Shown one piece after another: positions 38,175-50,300 of a stretch of 64,000 nt of DNA. Under the pieces are notes generated by a model, which saw only the letters and a list, made by a program, of their open reading frames with translations, searched no databases and was not told where the DNA came from. How positions within the stretch are numbered: the stretch's first letter is position 1; every line of letters begins with the position of its first letter. The stretch lies in NCBI RefSeq assembly GCF_937616625.2, contig NC_065573.1, positions 10,245,001 through 10,309,000 of the forward strand, given 5' to 3'. A program made the translations under genes and the position numbers. Source of the stretch: Mercurialis annua (lineage: Eukaryota > Streptophyta > Magnoliopsida > Malpighiales > Euphorbiaceae).

Positions 38175-41100
38175 GGCTTTTTAGTGCGTCGTTCCGATTA
38201 CCTAAGCATGGTTAGGTTATATTATGCAAAGTATAGGTCAAAAGTGATTCTAGATTATGTCACGTCTCAAGTATCTTTTACAAGTCGTTTCGATTATCTT
38301 GTTTATGTCGCGTCACAAGTCTATCTAATGCGTCGTTCCAATTACCTAAGCATGGTTAGGTTATATTACGCAAGGTGTGCGTAAAAAGGAACAGTAGATT
38401 AGTATGTCGTGTCTCAAGTCTCTTTAACGCGTCGTTCCGATTACCTAAGAATGTTACGAAAAGTGTGCGTGAAAAGTGACAATCGATTAATATGTCGTGT
38501 CTCAAGTCTATTTAAGGCGTAGTTCCGATTACCTATGCATGGTTAGGTTATATTACGGAAAGAGTGCGTGAAAAGTGACACTAGAAAAGTATGTCGCGTC
38601 TCAAGCCTCTTTAACGCGTCATTCCGATTACCCAAGAATGGTTAGGTTATATTACGCAAAGTGCTCGAGAAAAGTAACGCTAGATTAGTATGTTGAGTCT
38701 CAAGTCCTTTTAATGCGTCGTTCCGATTAGCTAAGAATGGTTAGGTTTTATTACGCAAGGTGTGCGTGAAAAGTGACGCTAGATTAGTATGTCGCGTCTC
38801 AAGGCTCTTTAATGCGTCGTTTCGATTACCTAAGTATGGTTAGGTTATATTACGCAAAGAGTGCGTAAAAAGTGACGCAGGATTAGTATGTCGCGTCTCA
38901 AGTCTCTTTAACGCGTCGTTCTGATTACCCAAGAATGGTTAGGTTATATTACGCAAAGTGTGCGAGAAAAGTAAGGCTAGATTAGTATGTTGCGTCTCAA
39001 GTCTCTTTAACGCGTCGCAACGATTACCTAAGCATGGTTAGGTTATATAACGCAAGGTGTGCGTGAAACGTGACGCTATATTAGCATGTCGCGTCTCAAG
39101 GCTTTTTAGTGCGTCGTTCCGATTACCTAAGCATGGGTAGATTAGCATGTCACGTCTCAAGTATCTTTTACAAGTCGTTTCGATTATCATGTTTATGTCG
39201 CGTCACAAGTCTCTCTAACACGTCGTTCCGATTAGCTAAGCATGGTTAGGTTATATTACGCAAGGTCTGCGTAAAAAAGAAACAATAGATTAGTATGTCG
39301 TGTCTCAAGTCTCTTTAACGCGTCGTTCCGATTACCTAAGAATGATACGAAAAGTGTGCGTGAAAAGTGACAATCGATTAGTATGTCGTGTCTCAAGTCT
39401 ATTTAACGCCTAGTTCCGATTACCTATGCATGGGTAGGTTTTATGAAAAGTGTGCGTGAAAACAAACGCTAAATTAGCATGTTGCGTCTCAATTCTCTTT
39501 ATTGTATTTTTCCGATTATCTAAGCAGGATTAGGTTATAATAAACAAAGTCTGATTGAAAAGTGACGCTAGATTAGTATGTCGCGTCTCAAGTTTCTTTA
39601 ACGCGTCGTTCCGATTACCTAAGCATGGTTATGTTATATTACGCAAAGTGTGCGTGAAAATTAACGCTAGATAAGAATGTCGCGTTCTCTTTAACGCGTC
39701 GTTCCGATTACCTAAGAATGGTTAGGTTATATTACGGAAAGAGTGCGTGAAAAGTGACACTAGAAAAGTATGTCGCGTCTCAAGTCTCTTTAACGCGTCA
39801 TTCCGATTACCCAAGAATGGTTAGGTTATATTACGCAAAGTGCGCGAGAAAAGTAATGCTAGATTAGTATGTTTCGTCTCAAGTCCTTTTGATGCGTCGT
39901 TCCGATTAGCTAAGCATGGTTAGGTTATATTACGCAAGGTGTGCGTGAAAACTGACGCTAGATTAGTATGTCGCCTCTTAAGGCTCTTTAATGCGCCGTT
40001 CCGATTACCTAAGTATGGTTAGGTTATATTATGCAAAGAGTGCGTAAAAAGTGAAGCGGGATTAGTATGTCGCGTCTCAAGTCTCTTTAACGCGTCGTTC
40101 TGATTACCCAAGAATGGTTAGGTTATATTACGCAAAATGTGTGAGAAAGGTAAGGCTAGATTAGTATGTTGCGTCTTAAGTCTCTTTAACACGTCGTTCC
40201 GATTACCTAACCTTTAACTCAATTACATACGTATTATTTATGTGACGCAAGGTGTGCGTGAAAAGTGACGCTAGATTAGTATGTCGCGTCTCAAGGCTTT
40301 TTAATGCGTCGTTCCGATTACCTAAGCATGGTTAGGTTATATTATGCAAAGTATAGGTCAAAAGTGACGCTAGATTAGTATGTCGCGTCTCAAGTCTCTT
40401 TAACGCGTCGTTTCGATTATCAGGCTTATGTCGCATCACAAGTCTCTCTAACGCGTCGTTCCGATTACCTAAGCATGGTTAAGGTTATATTACACAAGGT
40501 GTGCGTGAAAAGAAACAATAGATTAGTAAGTCGTGTCTCAAGTCTCTTTAACGCGTTCCGATTACCTAAGCATGGTTAGGTTATATTACGAAAAGTGTGC
40601 GCGAAAAGTGATAATCGATTAGTATGTCGCGTCTCAAGTCTATTTAACGCGTAGTTCCGATTACCTATGCGCATGGTTAGGTTATATCATGAAAAGTGTG
40701 CGTGAAAACTGACTCTAGATTAGTATGTTCCGTCACAATTCTCTTTATCGCATTGTTCCGATTATCAGAGCATGATTAGGTTATTATAAACCAAGCGTGC
40801 TTTAAAAGTGACGCTAGATAAGTACTTCGCGTCTCAAGTCTCTTTAACGCGTTGTTCCGATTACCTAAGCATGGTTAGGTTATCTTACGCAAAGTGTGCA
40901 TGAAACGTGACACTAGAGTATGTCGCGTTCTCTCTAACAGGTCGTTCTGATTACCTAAGCATGGTTAGATTATATTACGCAAAGAGTGCGTCAAAAGTGA
41001 CGCTAGATTAGTATATTGCGTCTCAAGTCTCTTGAACGCGATGTTCTGATTACCCAAGAATAATTACGTTATATTACGCAAAGTGTGCGATAAAAGTAAC

Positions 41101-42780
41101 GCTATTTGTATGTCACATCTCAAGTCTCTTTAACGCGTTGTTCCGATTAGCTAAGTATGGTTAGGTTATATTACGCAAGGTGTGCGTGAAAAGTGATGCT
41201 CGATTAGTATGTCGCGTCTCAAGGCTCTTTAATGCGTCGTTTCGATTACCTAAGCATAGTTAGGTTATATTACACAAAGAGTGCGTGAAAAAAGACGCAA
41301 GATTAGTATGTCGCGTCTCAAGTCTCTTGAACGCGTCGTTTCGATTACCCAAGAATGGTTAGGTTATATCATGTAAAGTGTGCGCGAAAAGTTGAGCTAG
41401 CTTAGCACGTCGCATCTAAAGTCTCTTTAACGCGTCGTTCCGATTACCTAAGCATGGTTAGGTTATAGTACAAAAAGTGTGCATGAAAAGTAACAATAGA
41501 ATTAGTATGTCGCGTCTCAAGTCTCTTCAATGCGTCGTTCCGATTACCTAAGCATGGTTAGGTTACATTACGCTAAGTGTGTGTGAAAAGTGATGCTAGA
41601 TTAGTATGGCGCGTCTCAAGTCTCATATATGCGTCGTTTCAATTACCATGCTTATGTCGCATCACAAGTCTCTCTAACGAGTCGTTCATATTACCTAAGC
41701 ATGGTTAGGTTATATTACGCAAAGTGTGCATAAAAAGTGACGCTAGATTAGTATGGCACATCTCAAGTCTCTTTAATGCGTAGATTCGATTACCATGCTT
41801 ATGTCGCGTAACTAGTCTCTCTAACGCGTCATTCCGATTGCCTAAGCATGGTTAGGTTATATTACGCAAAGGGTGCATGAAAAGTGACGCTAGATTAGTA
41901 TGTCGCGTCTCAATTCTCTTTAACGCGTTGTTCCTATTACCTAAGAGCATGGTTAGGTTAAATTACGCAAAGCGTGCGTAAAAAGTGACTCTAGATTAGT
42001 ATGTCGCGTTCTCAAGTCTGTTTAACGCGTCGTTCCGATTACCTAAGCATGGTTAGGTTATATTACGCAATGTGTTCGTGAAAAGTGACGCTAGATAAGT
42101 ATGTCGCGTTATCTTTAAAGCGTCGTTCCGATTGCCTAAGCATGGTTAGGTTATATTATGCAAAGAGTGCGTGAAAAGTGACGCTAGATTAGTATGTCAT
42201 GTCTCAAGTCTCTTTAACGCGTCGTTCCGATTACCCAAGAATGTTTAGGTTATATTACGCAAAGTTTGCGAGAAAAGTAAAGCTAGATTAGTATGTTGTG
42301 TCTCAAGTCTCTTTAACGCGTTGTTCCGATTACCTAAGCATGGTTAGGTTATATTACGCAAGGTGTGCCTGAAAAGTGACGCTAGATTAGTATGTCGCGT
42401 CTCAAGGCTCTTTGCCTCGTTCTGATTACCTAAGCATGGTTAGGTTATATTATGCAAAGTATTGGTCAAAAGTAGTTTCTTTAACGCGTCGTTTCGATTA
42501 CCATGCTTGTGTCGCGTCACGAGTCTCTGTAACGCGTCGTTCCGATTACCTAACCATGGTTAGGTAATATTACGCAAGGTGTGCGTGAAAAGTAACAGTA
42601 GATTAGTATGTCGTATCTCAAGTCTCATTAACGCGTCGTTCTGATTACCTAAGCATGGTTAGGTTATATTATGAAAAGTGTGCGTGAAAAGTGACAATAG
42701 ATTAGTATGTCGAGTCTCAAGTCTATTTAACGCGTCGTTCCGATTACCTATGCATGGTTAGGTTATATTATGAAAAGTGT
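38175..42780 (-). repeat. 4.6-kb inverted satellite block
   Basis: The entire block carries the satellite on the minus strand (words cctaagcatggttagg, gtgcgtgaaaagtgacgcta, gtctctttaacgcgtcg). Short 48-bp units appear in inverted form (ccatgcttatgtcgcgtcac). The left junction (about 38174) is a fold-back: forward ggaacgacgcgttaaag meets its own mirror ctttttagtgcgtcgttcc across a two-base centre. The right junction (42780/42781) joins gaaaagtgt to ccgacatactaat at different phases of the unit, so it is not a mirror. Repeated internal segments (about 38.5-39.1 against 39.7-40.1 kb) show tandem duplication within the inverted block. No genes are seen. Confidence 0.92.
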
Positions 42781-43549
42781 CCGACATACTAATCTAACGT
42801 CACTTTTCACGCACACTTTGCGTAATATAACCTAACCATGCTTAGGTAATTGAAACGACGCTTTAAATAGACTTGTGACGCTAGATAAGTATGGTAATCA
42901 AAACGACGCGTTAAAGAGACTTGAGACGAAACATACTAATCTAGCGTCACTTTTTACGCACACTTTGCGTAATATAACCTAACCATGCTTAGGTAATCGG
43001 AACGATGCGTTAAAGAGACTTGTATTAATCTAGCGTCACTTTTCAAGCACACTATGCGTAATATAACCTAACCATGCTTAGGTAATCGGAACAACGCGTT
43101 AAAGAGACTTGAGACGCGACATACAAATCCATTGATCCTTTTTATGCACAATTTGCGTACTATAACCTAACTATGCTTAGGTAATCGGAACGACGCGTTA
43201 GAGAGACTTGTGACGTGACATAAGTATGGTAATCGAAACGACGTGTTAAAGAGACTGGAGAAGCGACATACTAATCTAGCATCAGTTTTCACGCAAACTT
43301 TGCGTATTATAACCTAACCATGCTTAGGTAATCGGAACGACGCTTTAAAGAGCCTTGAGATGCAACATACTAATCTAGCAACACTTTTCACGCACAATAT
43401 AACCAAACCATGTTAGAGAGACTTGTGATGCGACATAAGCATGGTAATTGAAACGACGCGTTTAAGAGACGTGAGTTGCGCCATACTAATCTAGCATCAC
43501 TTTTCACGCACACTTAGTGTAATGTAACCTAACCATGCTTAGGTAATCG

Positions 43550-44617
43550 AAACGACGCATTAAAGAGATTTGAGACGCGACATACTAATCTATTGTTACT
43601 TTTCACGCACACATTTTGTAATATAACCTAACCATGCTTAGGTAATCGGAACGACGCGTTAAAGAGATTAGCATGCGCGCAACTTTTCTCGCACACTTTG
43701 CCTAATATAACCTATCCATTCTTGGGTAATCGGAACGACGCTTTTAAGAGACTTGAGACGCGACATACTTTTCTTGCGTCCCTTTTCACACACTCTTTGC
43801 GTAATATGACCTAACTATGCTTAGGTAATCGGAACGACGCGTTGAAGAGACTTGAGACGCGACGTACTAATCTAGCGTCACTTTTCAAGCACGCTTTGTT
43901 TATTATAACCTAATCATGCTTAGATAATTGGAACAATGCGATAAAGAGAATTGAGACGCAACATACAAATCTAGCGTCAGTTTTCACGCACACTTTTCAT
44001 AATATAACCTACCCATGCATATGTAATTAGAAATACGCGTTAAATAGACTTGAGATGCGACATATTAATCGATTGTCACTTTTCACGCACACTTTTCGTA
44101 AAATGCTTAGGTAATCGGAACGACGCATTAATGAGACTTGAGACACGTCATACTAATCTATTGTTTCTTTTCACGGACAGCTTGCGTAATATAATCTAAC
44201 CATGCTTAGGTAATCGGAACGACGCGTTAAAGAGATTTGTGACTCGACATAAGCATGATAATCGAAAGGACGCGATAAAGAGACTTGAGACGCGACATAC
44301 TAATCTAGCGTCACTTTTGACCTATGCTTTGCATAATATAACCTAACCATGCATAGGTCATCGGAACGGCGCATTAAAGAGCCTTGAGACGCGATATGCT
44401 AATCTAGCGTCACTTTTCACGCACACCTTGCGTTATATAACCTAACCATGCTTAGATAATCGGAACGACGCGTTAAAGAGACTTGAGCCGCAACATACTA
44501 ATCGAGCCTTACTTTTTTCGCACACTTTACATAATATAACCTAACCATTCTTGGGTAATCGGAACGACGCGTTAAAGAGACTTGAGACGCGACATACTAA
44601 TCTTGCGTCACTTTTCA
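43550..44617 (+). repeat. Duplicated satellite block E, copy 1
   Basis: This block matches about 51870-52934 at an offset of 8,317-8,321 bp. Shared private words include agagattagcatgcgcgc (43663), acatacttttcttgcgtccc and tacgcgttaaatagacttgag. Identity stops near 44617 after gcgtcacttttca. Confidence 0.8.
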
Positions 44618-44672
44618 ATCACGTTTTGTTTATTAAAACCTAACCATGCTTAGATAATCGGAACAACGCGAA

Positions 44673-44788
44673 AAAGAGAATTGAGACGCAACTTACTCAT
44701 CTAGCGTCAGTTTTCACGCTTACTTTTCATAAAGAGAATTGAAACGCAACTTACTCATCTAGCGTCAGTTTTCACGCATACTTTTCAT
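44673..44788 (+). repeat. 58-bp tandem duplication
   Basis: Two adjacent 58-bp copies (44673-44730 and 44731-44788) both begin aaagagaattga and end acttttcat. They differ at only a few bases, and the unit is a fragment of one 99-bp satellite monomer, so this is a recent slippage or unequal exchange below the monomer scale. Confidence 0.9.
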
Positions 44789-46056
44789 AATATAACTTAA
44801 CCATGCATAGGTAATCGGAACGACGCGCTAAATAGACTTGAGACGCGACATACTAATCTATTGTTACTTTTCACGCACACTTTTTGTAATATTACCTAAC
44901 CATGATTAGGTAATCGGAACGACGCGTTAAAGAGACTTGAGATTCGACAAACTTATCTATTATTACTTTTTACGCACACCTTGCGTAATATAACCTAACC
45001 ATGCTTAGGTAATCGGAACAACGCGTTAGAGAGACTTCTGACGCGACATAAGTATGGTAATTCAAACGACGCGTTAAGGAGACTTGAGACGCGCGATACT
45101 AATCTAGCATCACTTTTTACGGACACTTTGTATAATATAACTTAAGCATGCTTAGGTAATCGGAACGACGCATTAAAGAGACTTGAGATGCGACATACTA
45201 ATCTAGCATCACTTTTCACGCACACTTTGCGTAATATAATCTAACCATGCTTAGGTATTCGGAACGACGCGTTAAAGAGACTTGAGACGCGACATACTAA
45301 TCTAGCGTCAGTTTTCAAGCACGCTTTGTTTATTATAACCTTATCATGCTTAGATAATCGGAACAACGAGATACAGAGAATTTAAACGCAACTTACTCAT
45401 CTAACGTCAGTTTTCAAACATACTTTTCATAATATAACCAACCAGGCATAGGTAATCGAAACGACGCGTTAAATAGACTTGAGACGCGACATACTAATCT
45501 ATTGTAACTTTTCACGCAAACTTTTCGTAATATAATCTACTCATGCTTAGGTAATCGGAATGACGCATTAAAGAGACTTGAGATACGACAAACTAATCTA
45601 GTGTTACTTTTCACGCACACCTTGCGTAATATAACCTAATTAGGGTAATCTGAACGACGCGTTAGAGAGACTTGTGACGCGGCATAAGCATGTTAATCGA
45701 AACGACGCGTTAAAGAGACTTGAGATGCGACATACTAATCTAGCGTAATATAACATAACCATGCTTAGGTAATTGGAACCACACGTTAAAGAGACTTGAG
45801 ACGCGACATACTAATCTAGCGTCACTTTTCACGCACACTTTGCGTAAAATAACCTAACCATTCTTAGGTAATCGGAATGACGCGTTAAAGAGACTTGAGA
45901 CACGACATACTAATCTAGCTTCACTTTTCACGCACACTTTGTGTACAATAACCTAACCATACTTAGGTAATCGAAACGACGCGTTAAAGAGCCTTGAGAC
46001 GCGACATACTAATTTATTGTCAATTTTCAATTTTCACGCGACATACATAGGTAATC

Positions 46057-46188
46057 TAAGCATGGTTAGGTTATTTTTTGCAAAGTATGCTTGAAAAGTG
46101 ACCCTAGATTAGTATGTCGCTTTACAAGTCTCTCTAACGCGTCGTTTCGATTACCTAAGCATGGTTAGGTTATATTACGCAAGATACT
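46057..46188 (-). repeat. Short inverted satellite piece beside the LTR
   Basis: A little more than one unit is inverted (taagcatggttaggtt near 46057 and cctaagcatggttaggttat near 46155). It stops at ttacgcaa; the six bases gatact then precede the LTR end. The satellite on the far side of the LTR is forward. Confidence 0.85.
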
Positions 46189-46352
46189 TGTTATATCTCT
46201 TTTTAATTAATCGGAGTCCTTAATCGTTTTTAGGATCTAATATTGAAAATATCAAAATCCCATTTCTTTATGGCTAAAAGTCCATTTTAGCCCCTCGGGC
46301 AAAAAAAGTTCATTTTAGTCCCTCGTGGACTTATTGCACGCCCGCACAGGGT

Positions 46353-46502
46353 GGTGTGCGTCCGCACACCATGGGTGTGCGTCCGCACACCTTGGGTGTG
46401 CGTCCGCACACCATCACCGGTGTGCGTCCGCACACCGCTGGTGTGCGTTCGCACACCATCACAGGTGTGCGTTCGCACACCACGGGTGTGCGATCGCACA
46501 CC
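46353..46502. repeat. Palindromic minisatellite, seven copies
   Basis: Seven 18-bp palindromes of the form GGTGTGCG-NN-CGCACACC start at 46353, 46374, 46395, 46419, 46440, 46464 and 46485, with steps of 21, 21, 24, 21, 24 and 21 bp. The central dinucleotide is TC in the first four, TT in the next two and AT in the last, which is therefore a perfect palindrome. Spacers are 3 or 6 bp. Because every step is a multiple of three, several frames stay open on both strands and give periodic His/Arg/Cys-rich peptides; these are artefacts of the repeat. A degraded half copy (cccgcacagg) precedes the array. Confidence 0.95.
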
Positions 46503-46870
46503 ACGTGCGACCTGAGCGCAGCTCCTGGAAACGTCGTTTCCGGGCTTCCCGTCATGCTATCTTCCGCCATACACGTATAAAACCTCATTTCCTTCAAAAC
46601 CCGTAACTTCGTTTTTCCAAAAACGTTAAAAACGATCCAAAATCATTAAATTCCTAATTATAACCAAAACGGCTATATATTCGAATTTTCCACCAAATTC
46701 TCAGATTATTACCTTAAAACGATGTTTGATATCGATAGAGAATTCGATTCTGAAGAGATTGCCGCTTGAATCACTTGAATCGGACGCCGAACGACGAAAC
46801 GACGTAATCGGCGATATAACTCTCGCCCTCTCTGGAAGTCTCTCTTCCCTTCTCTGATTCAATTTCTTTC

Positions 46871-46880
46871 TTATATATAT
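46871..46880 (-). promoter_or_regulatory. Putative LTR TATA box
   Basis: The minus strand reads atatatataag here, followed within about 60 bases by the purine-rich stretch gaagggaagagagacttcc and then a CG-rich stretch, an arrangement typical of an LTR promoter and transcript start. It is only a motif match. Confidence 0.4.
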
Positions 46881-47325
46881 CTTGGCTAAAGTGCCACTTT
46901 AATCCTTGTTCTTTTTGTTTGTTATTATTTATCTTTTAAACTTTCCTTTCTTACGATTTAGTCCATAACTAAATCGATAAATTCTTAAATTATTACTTTT
47001 ACGTATTATTTATATCCGATAAATAATACAAAACTTAATATTAACATTTTCCCGTCAAATCTACAAATTTCCATTTTCGACACAAAGTGGCTAAATTACC
47101 ACTTTGGTCCCTGTACTTTATTTTGGAATTTTCTTAACATTTTTCCTTTTAATTCCAATTCTAACTTTAGACTTGACTTATAATATTAAATCCCGCGCAT
47201 ATAATCCTTTCCAAAATCGACCTACTAAAACTTATTTATCGGAAAACTCTCCGATTTTTGCCACTCTGGCAAATCCAGACTGGACACGTGGTCCAATTAG
47301 ATAATTTAATATTTTGGGGTATTAC

Positions 47326-50300
47326 ATTAATTGTCATTTTTCACGCACACTTTGCGTAATATAACCTAACCATGCTTAGGTAATTGGAACGATGCGTTAG
47401 AGAGACTTCTGACGCGACATAAGAATGATAATCGAAATGACGCGTAAAAGAGACATGAGACGCGCCATACTAATCTAGCGTCACATTTTACGCACACTTT
47501 ACGTAACATAACCTAACCATGCTTAGGTAATCAGAACGACGCGTTAAAGAGACTTGAGAGGCGACATATTAATCTAGCGTCAGTTTTCACGCACACTTTG
47601 TGTAATATAACCTAACCATGCTTAGGTAATCGGAACGACGCGTTAAAGAGACTTGAAACGCGACATACTAATCAATTGTAACTTTTCACGCACACTTCGC
47701 GTAATATAACCTAACCATGCATAGGTAATCGGAACGACGCGTTAAAGAGACTTGTGACGCGGCATATTAATCTAGTGTCACTTTTATCGCACACTTTGCG
47801 TAATATAACCTGACCATGCTTATGTAATCGGAACATGTTAGAGAGACTCTTGATGCGACATAAGCATGGTAATCGAAACGACGCGATAAAGACTTGAGAG
47901 ACGACATACTTATCTAGCTTCACTTTTCACGCACACTTTGCGTAATTTAACCTAACCATACGTAGGTAATCGGAAAGACGCGTTACAGAGACTTGTGAGG
48001 CGACATACTAATCTAGCGTCATTATTCACGCACTCTTTGCGTAATATAACATAACCATGGTTTTGTAATCGGAACGACGCGTTAAAGAGATTTGAGACTC
48101 GACATAAGCATGGTAATCGAAACGACGCGTTAAAGAGACTTGAGAAGCGACATATTAATCTAGCGTCACTTTTCATGCACACTTCGCGTAACATAACCTA
48201 ACCATACTTAGGTAATCGAAACAACACATTAAAGCGACTTAAGATGCTACATACTAATCTAGCGTCACTTTTCATGGATAATTTGCGTAATATAACCTAA
48301 CCATGCTTAGGAAATCGGAACGGCGCGTTAGAGAGACTTGTGACGCGACATAAGCATACTGATCGAAACGACGCGATAAAGAGACTTGAGACGCGACATA
48401 CTTTTCTAGCGTCACTTTTCACGCATACTTTGCATAACCTAACCTAACCATGCTTAGGTAATTAGCACGACGCGTTAAAGAGACTTGTGACGCGACATAC
48501 TAATTTACCGTCATTATTCACGCACGCTTTGCGTAATATAACCAAACCATGCTTTGGTAATCGGTACGACGCGTTAAAAAGACTTGAGATGCGACATTAG
48601 CATGGTAATCGAAACGACGCGTTAAAGAGACTTGAGAAGCGACATACTAATCTAGCGTCACTTTTCACACACACTTTCTGTAACATATCCTAACCATGCT
48701 TAGGTAATCGGAACGATGCGTTAGAGAGACTTGTGACGCGACATACTAATATAACGTCACTTTTCACGGAGACTTTGCGTAATATAACCTCACCATACTT
48801 AGGTTATCGGAACGACGCGTTAGAGAGACTTGTCACGCGACATAGTAATCTAGCGTCACTTTTCACGCACACTTTATGTATTAACTATGCTTAGATAATC
48901 GAACGACGGATTACAAAAACTTGTGACGCGTCATACTAATCAAGCGGCACATTTAATGCGTACTTGGCGTAATATAACCTAACAATGCATATGTAATGGA
49001 CGGTGGTTTTAGAGAGACTTGTGACACGACATACTAATCTAGCGTTAGTTTTCACGCACACTTCGCATAATATAACCTAACCATGCTTAGGTAATCGGAA
49101 CGACGTGTTAAAGAGACTTGAGACGCGACTTACTAATCTAGCGTCATTATTCATGAACTCTTTACATAATATAACCTAACCATGCTTTGGTAATCGGAAC
49201 GACGCGTTAAAGAGACTTGAGACGCGACATACTATTATATTGTCACCTTTTGCGCGCACTTTTCGTAATATAACCTAACCATGCTTAGGTTATTGGAACG
49301 ACGCGTTTGAGAGACTTGTGACGCGACATACTAATCTAGCGTCACTTTTCACGAACACTTTGCGTAATAACCTAACCATGCATAGGTAATTGGAATGACG
49401 CGTTAGAGAGACTTGTGACACGACATAAGAATGGTAATCGAAATGACACGTTAAAGAGATTTGAGACGCACCATACTAATCTAGTGTCACTTTTCACGCA
49501 CGATTTGCGTGATATTACCTAACCATTCTTTGGTAATCGGCATGACGTGTTAAAGACACTTGAGACGCGACATAGTAATCTAGCGTCAGTTTTCACGCAC
49601 ACTTTGCGTAATTTAACCTAACCATACTTAGGTAATCATAAAAATGCGTTAAAAGAGACTTGACAGGTGACATACTAATCTAGCGTAACTTTCACGCACA
49701 AATTAGGTAATATAACCTAACCATGCTTAGGTAATCAGAACGACGCGTTAAAGAGACTTGAGACGCGACATACTTTTATATTGTCACCTTTTGCGCGAAC
49801 TTTTCGTAATATAACCTAACCATGCATAGGTAATCGGAACGACGCGTTAAAGTGACTTGTGACGTGGCAAACTAATTTAGAGACACTTTTAACGAGCACT
49901 TGGCTTATTATAACCTAACCATGCATAGTAATCGGAACGACGCGTTAAAGTGACTTGTGACGTGGCATACTAATCTAGCGACACTTTTAACGAGCACTTG
50001 GCATAATATAACCTAACCATGCTTAGGTAATCGAAACGACGCATTAAAGAGACTTGAGACGCGACATACTAATATAGCGTCACTATTCATGCACTCTTTG
50101 GATAATATAACTTTGCCATGCTTAGGTAATTCAAACGACGCGTTAAAGAGACTTGAGACGCGACATACTTATCTAGCGTCACTATTGATGCACTCTTTGC
50201 GTAATATAACTTTACCATGCTTTGATAATCGGAATGACGCGTTAAAAAGACTTGATAAATGACATATTAATTAACTGTCATTTTTCACGCACAGTTTGCG

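Larger units (their letters stand above)
42781..46056 (+). repeat. 99-bp satellite, forward orientation
   Basis: This is forward satellite containing block E (43550-44617, repeated at 51870-52934) and a 58-bp perfect-phase tandem duplication at 44673-44788. Variants tttgtttattataacc and cagttttcacgc tie it to the 13-16 kb subfamily. Near 46025 the word caattttcaattttcacgcg is locally duplicated just before the strand switch. Confidence 0.9.
46189..47326 (-). mobile_element. Solo LTR, probably Ty3/gypsy-type
   Basis: A 1,138-bp non-satellite block starts TGTTATATC and ends GGGGTATTACA. Read on the minus strand it begins TGTAATACCCC and ends ATAACA, the TG...CA form of an LTR and a start typical of many plant Ty3/gypsy (chromovirus-like) elements. 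A minus-strand TATA motif lies near 46871. The text contains phrases common in such LTRs (gtggctaaattaccactttg, tttagtccctcg). Satellite lies directly outside both ends, so there is no internal region, PBS or PPT: this is a solo LTR. The flanking pentamers are atact and ttaat, so no target duplication is visible, and the satellite changes strand across it. No coding frame is seen. Confidence 0.65.

Noticed and set aside
46353..46502. CRISPR-like array
   Set aside because: Repeats are 18-bp palindromes with 3-6 bp spacers that are not unique spacer-length sequences. The context is a plant LTR and there are no cas genes.
46287..46606. Several overlapping frames encoding periodic His/Arg/Cys peptides on both strands
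   Set aside because: They are produced by the palindromic minisatellite with 21/24-bp steps and are present on both strands at once, which argues against coding.
46189..47326. Complete LTR retrotransposon
   Set aside because: Satellite directly borders both ends and no gag-pol, primer-binding site or polypurine tract is present; only a single LTR remains.
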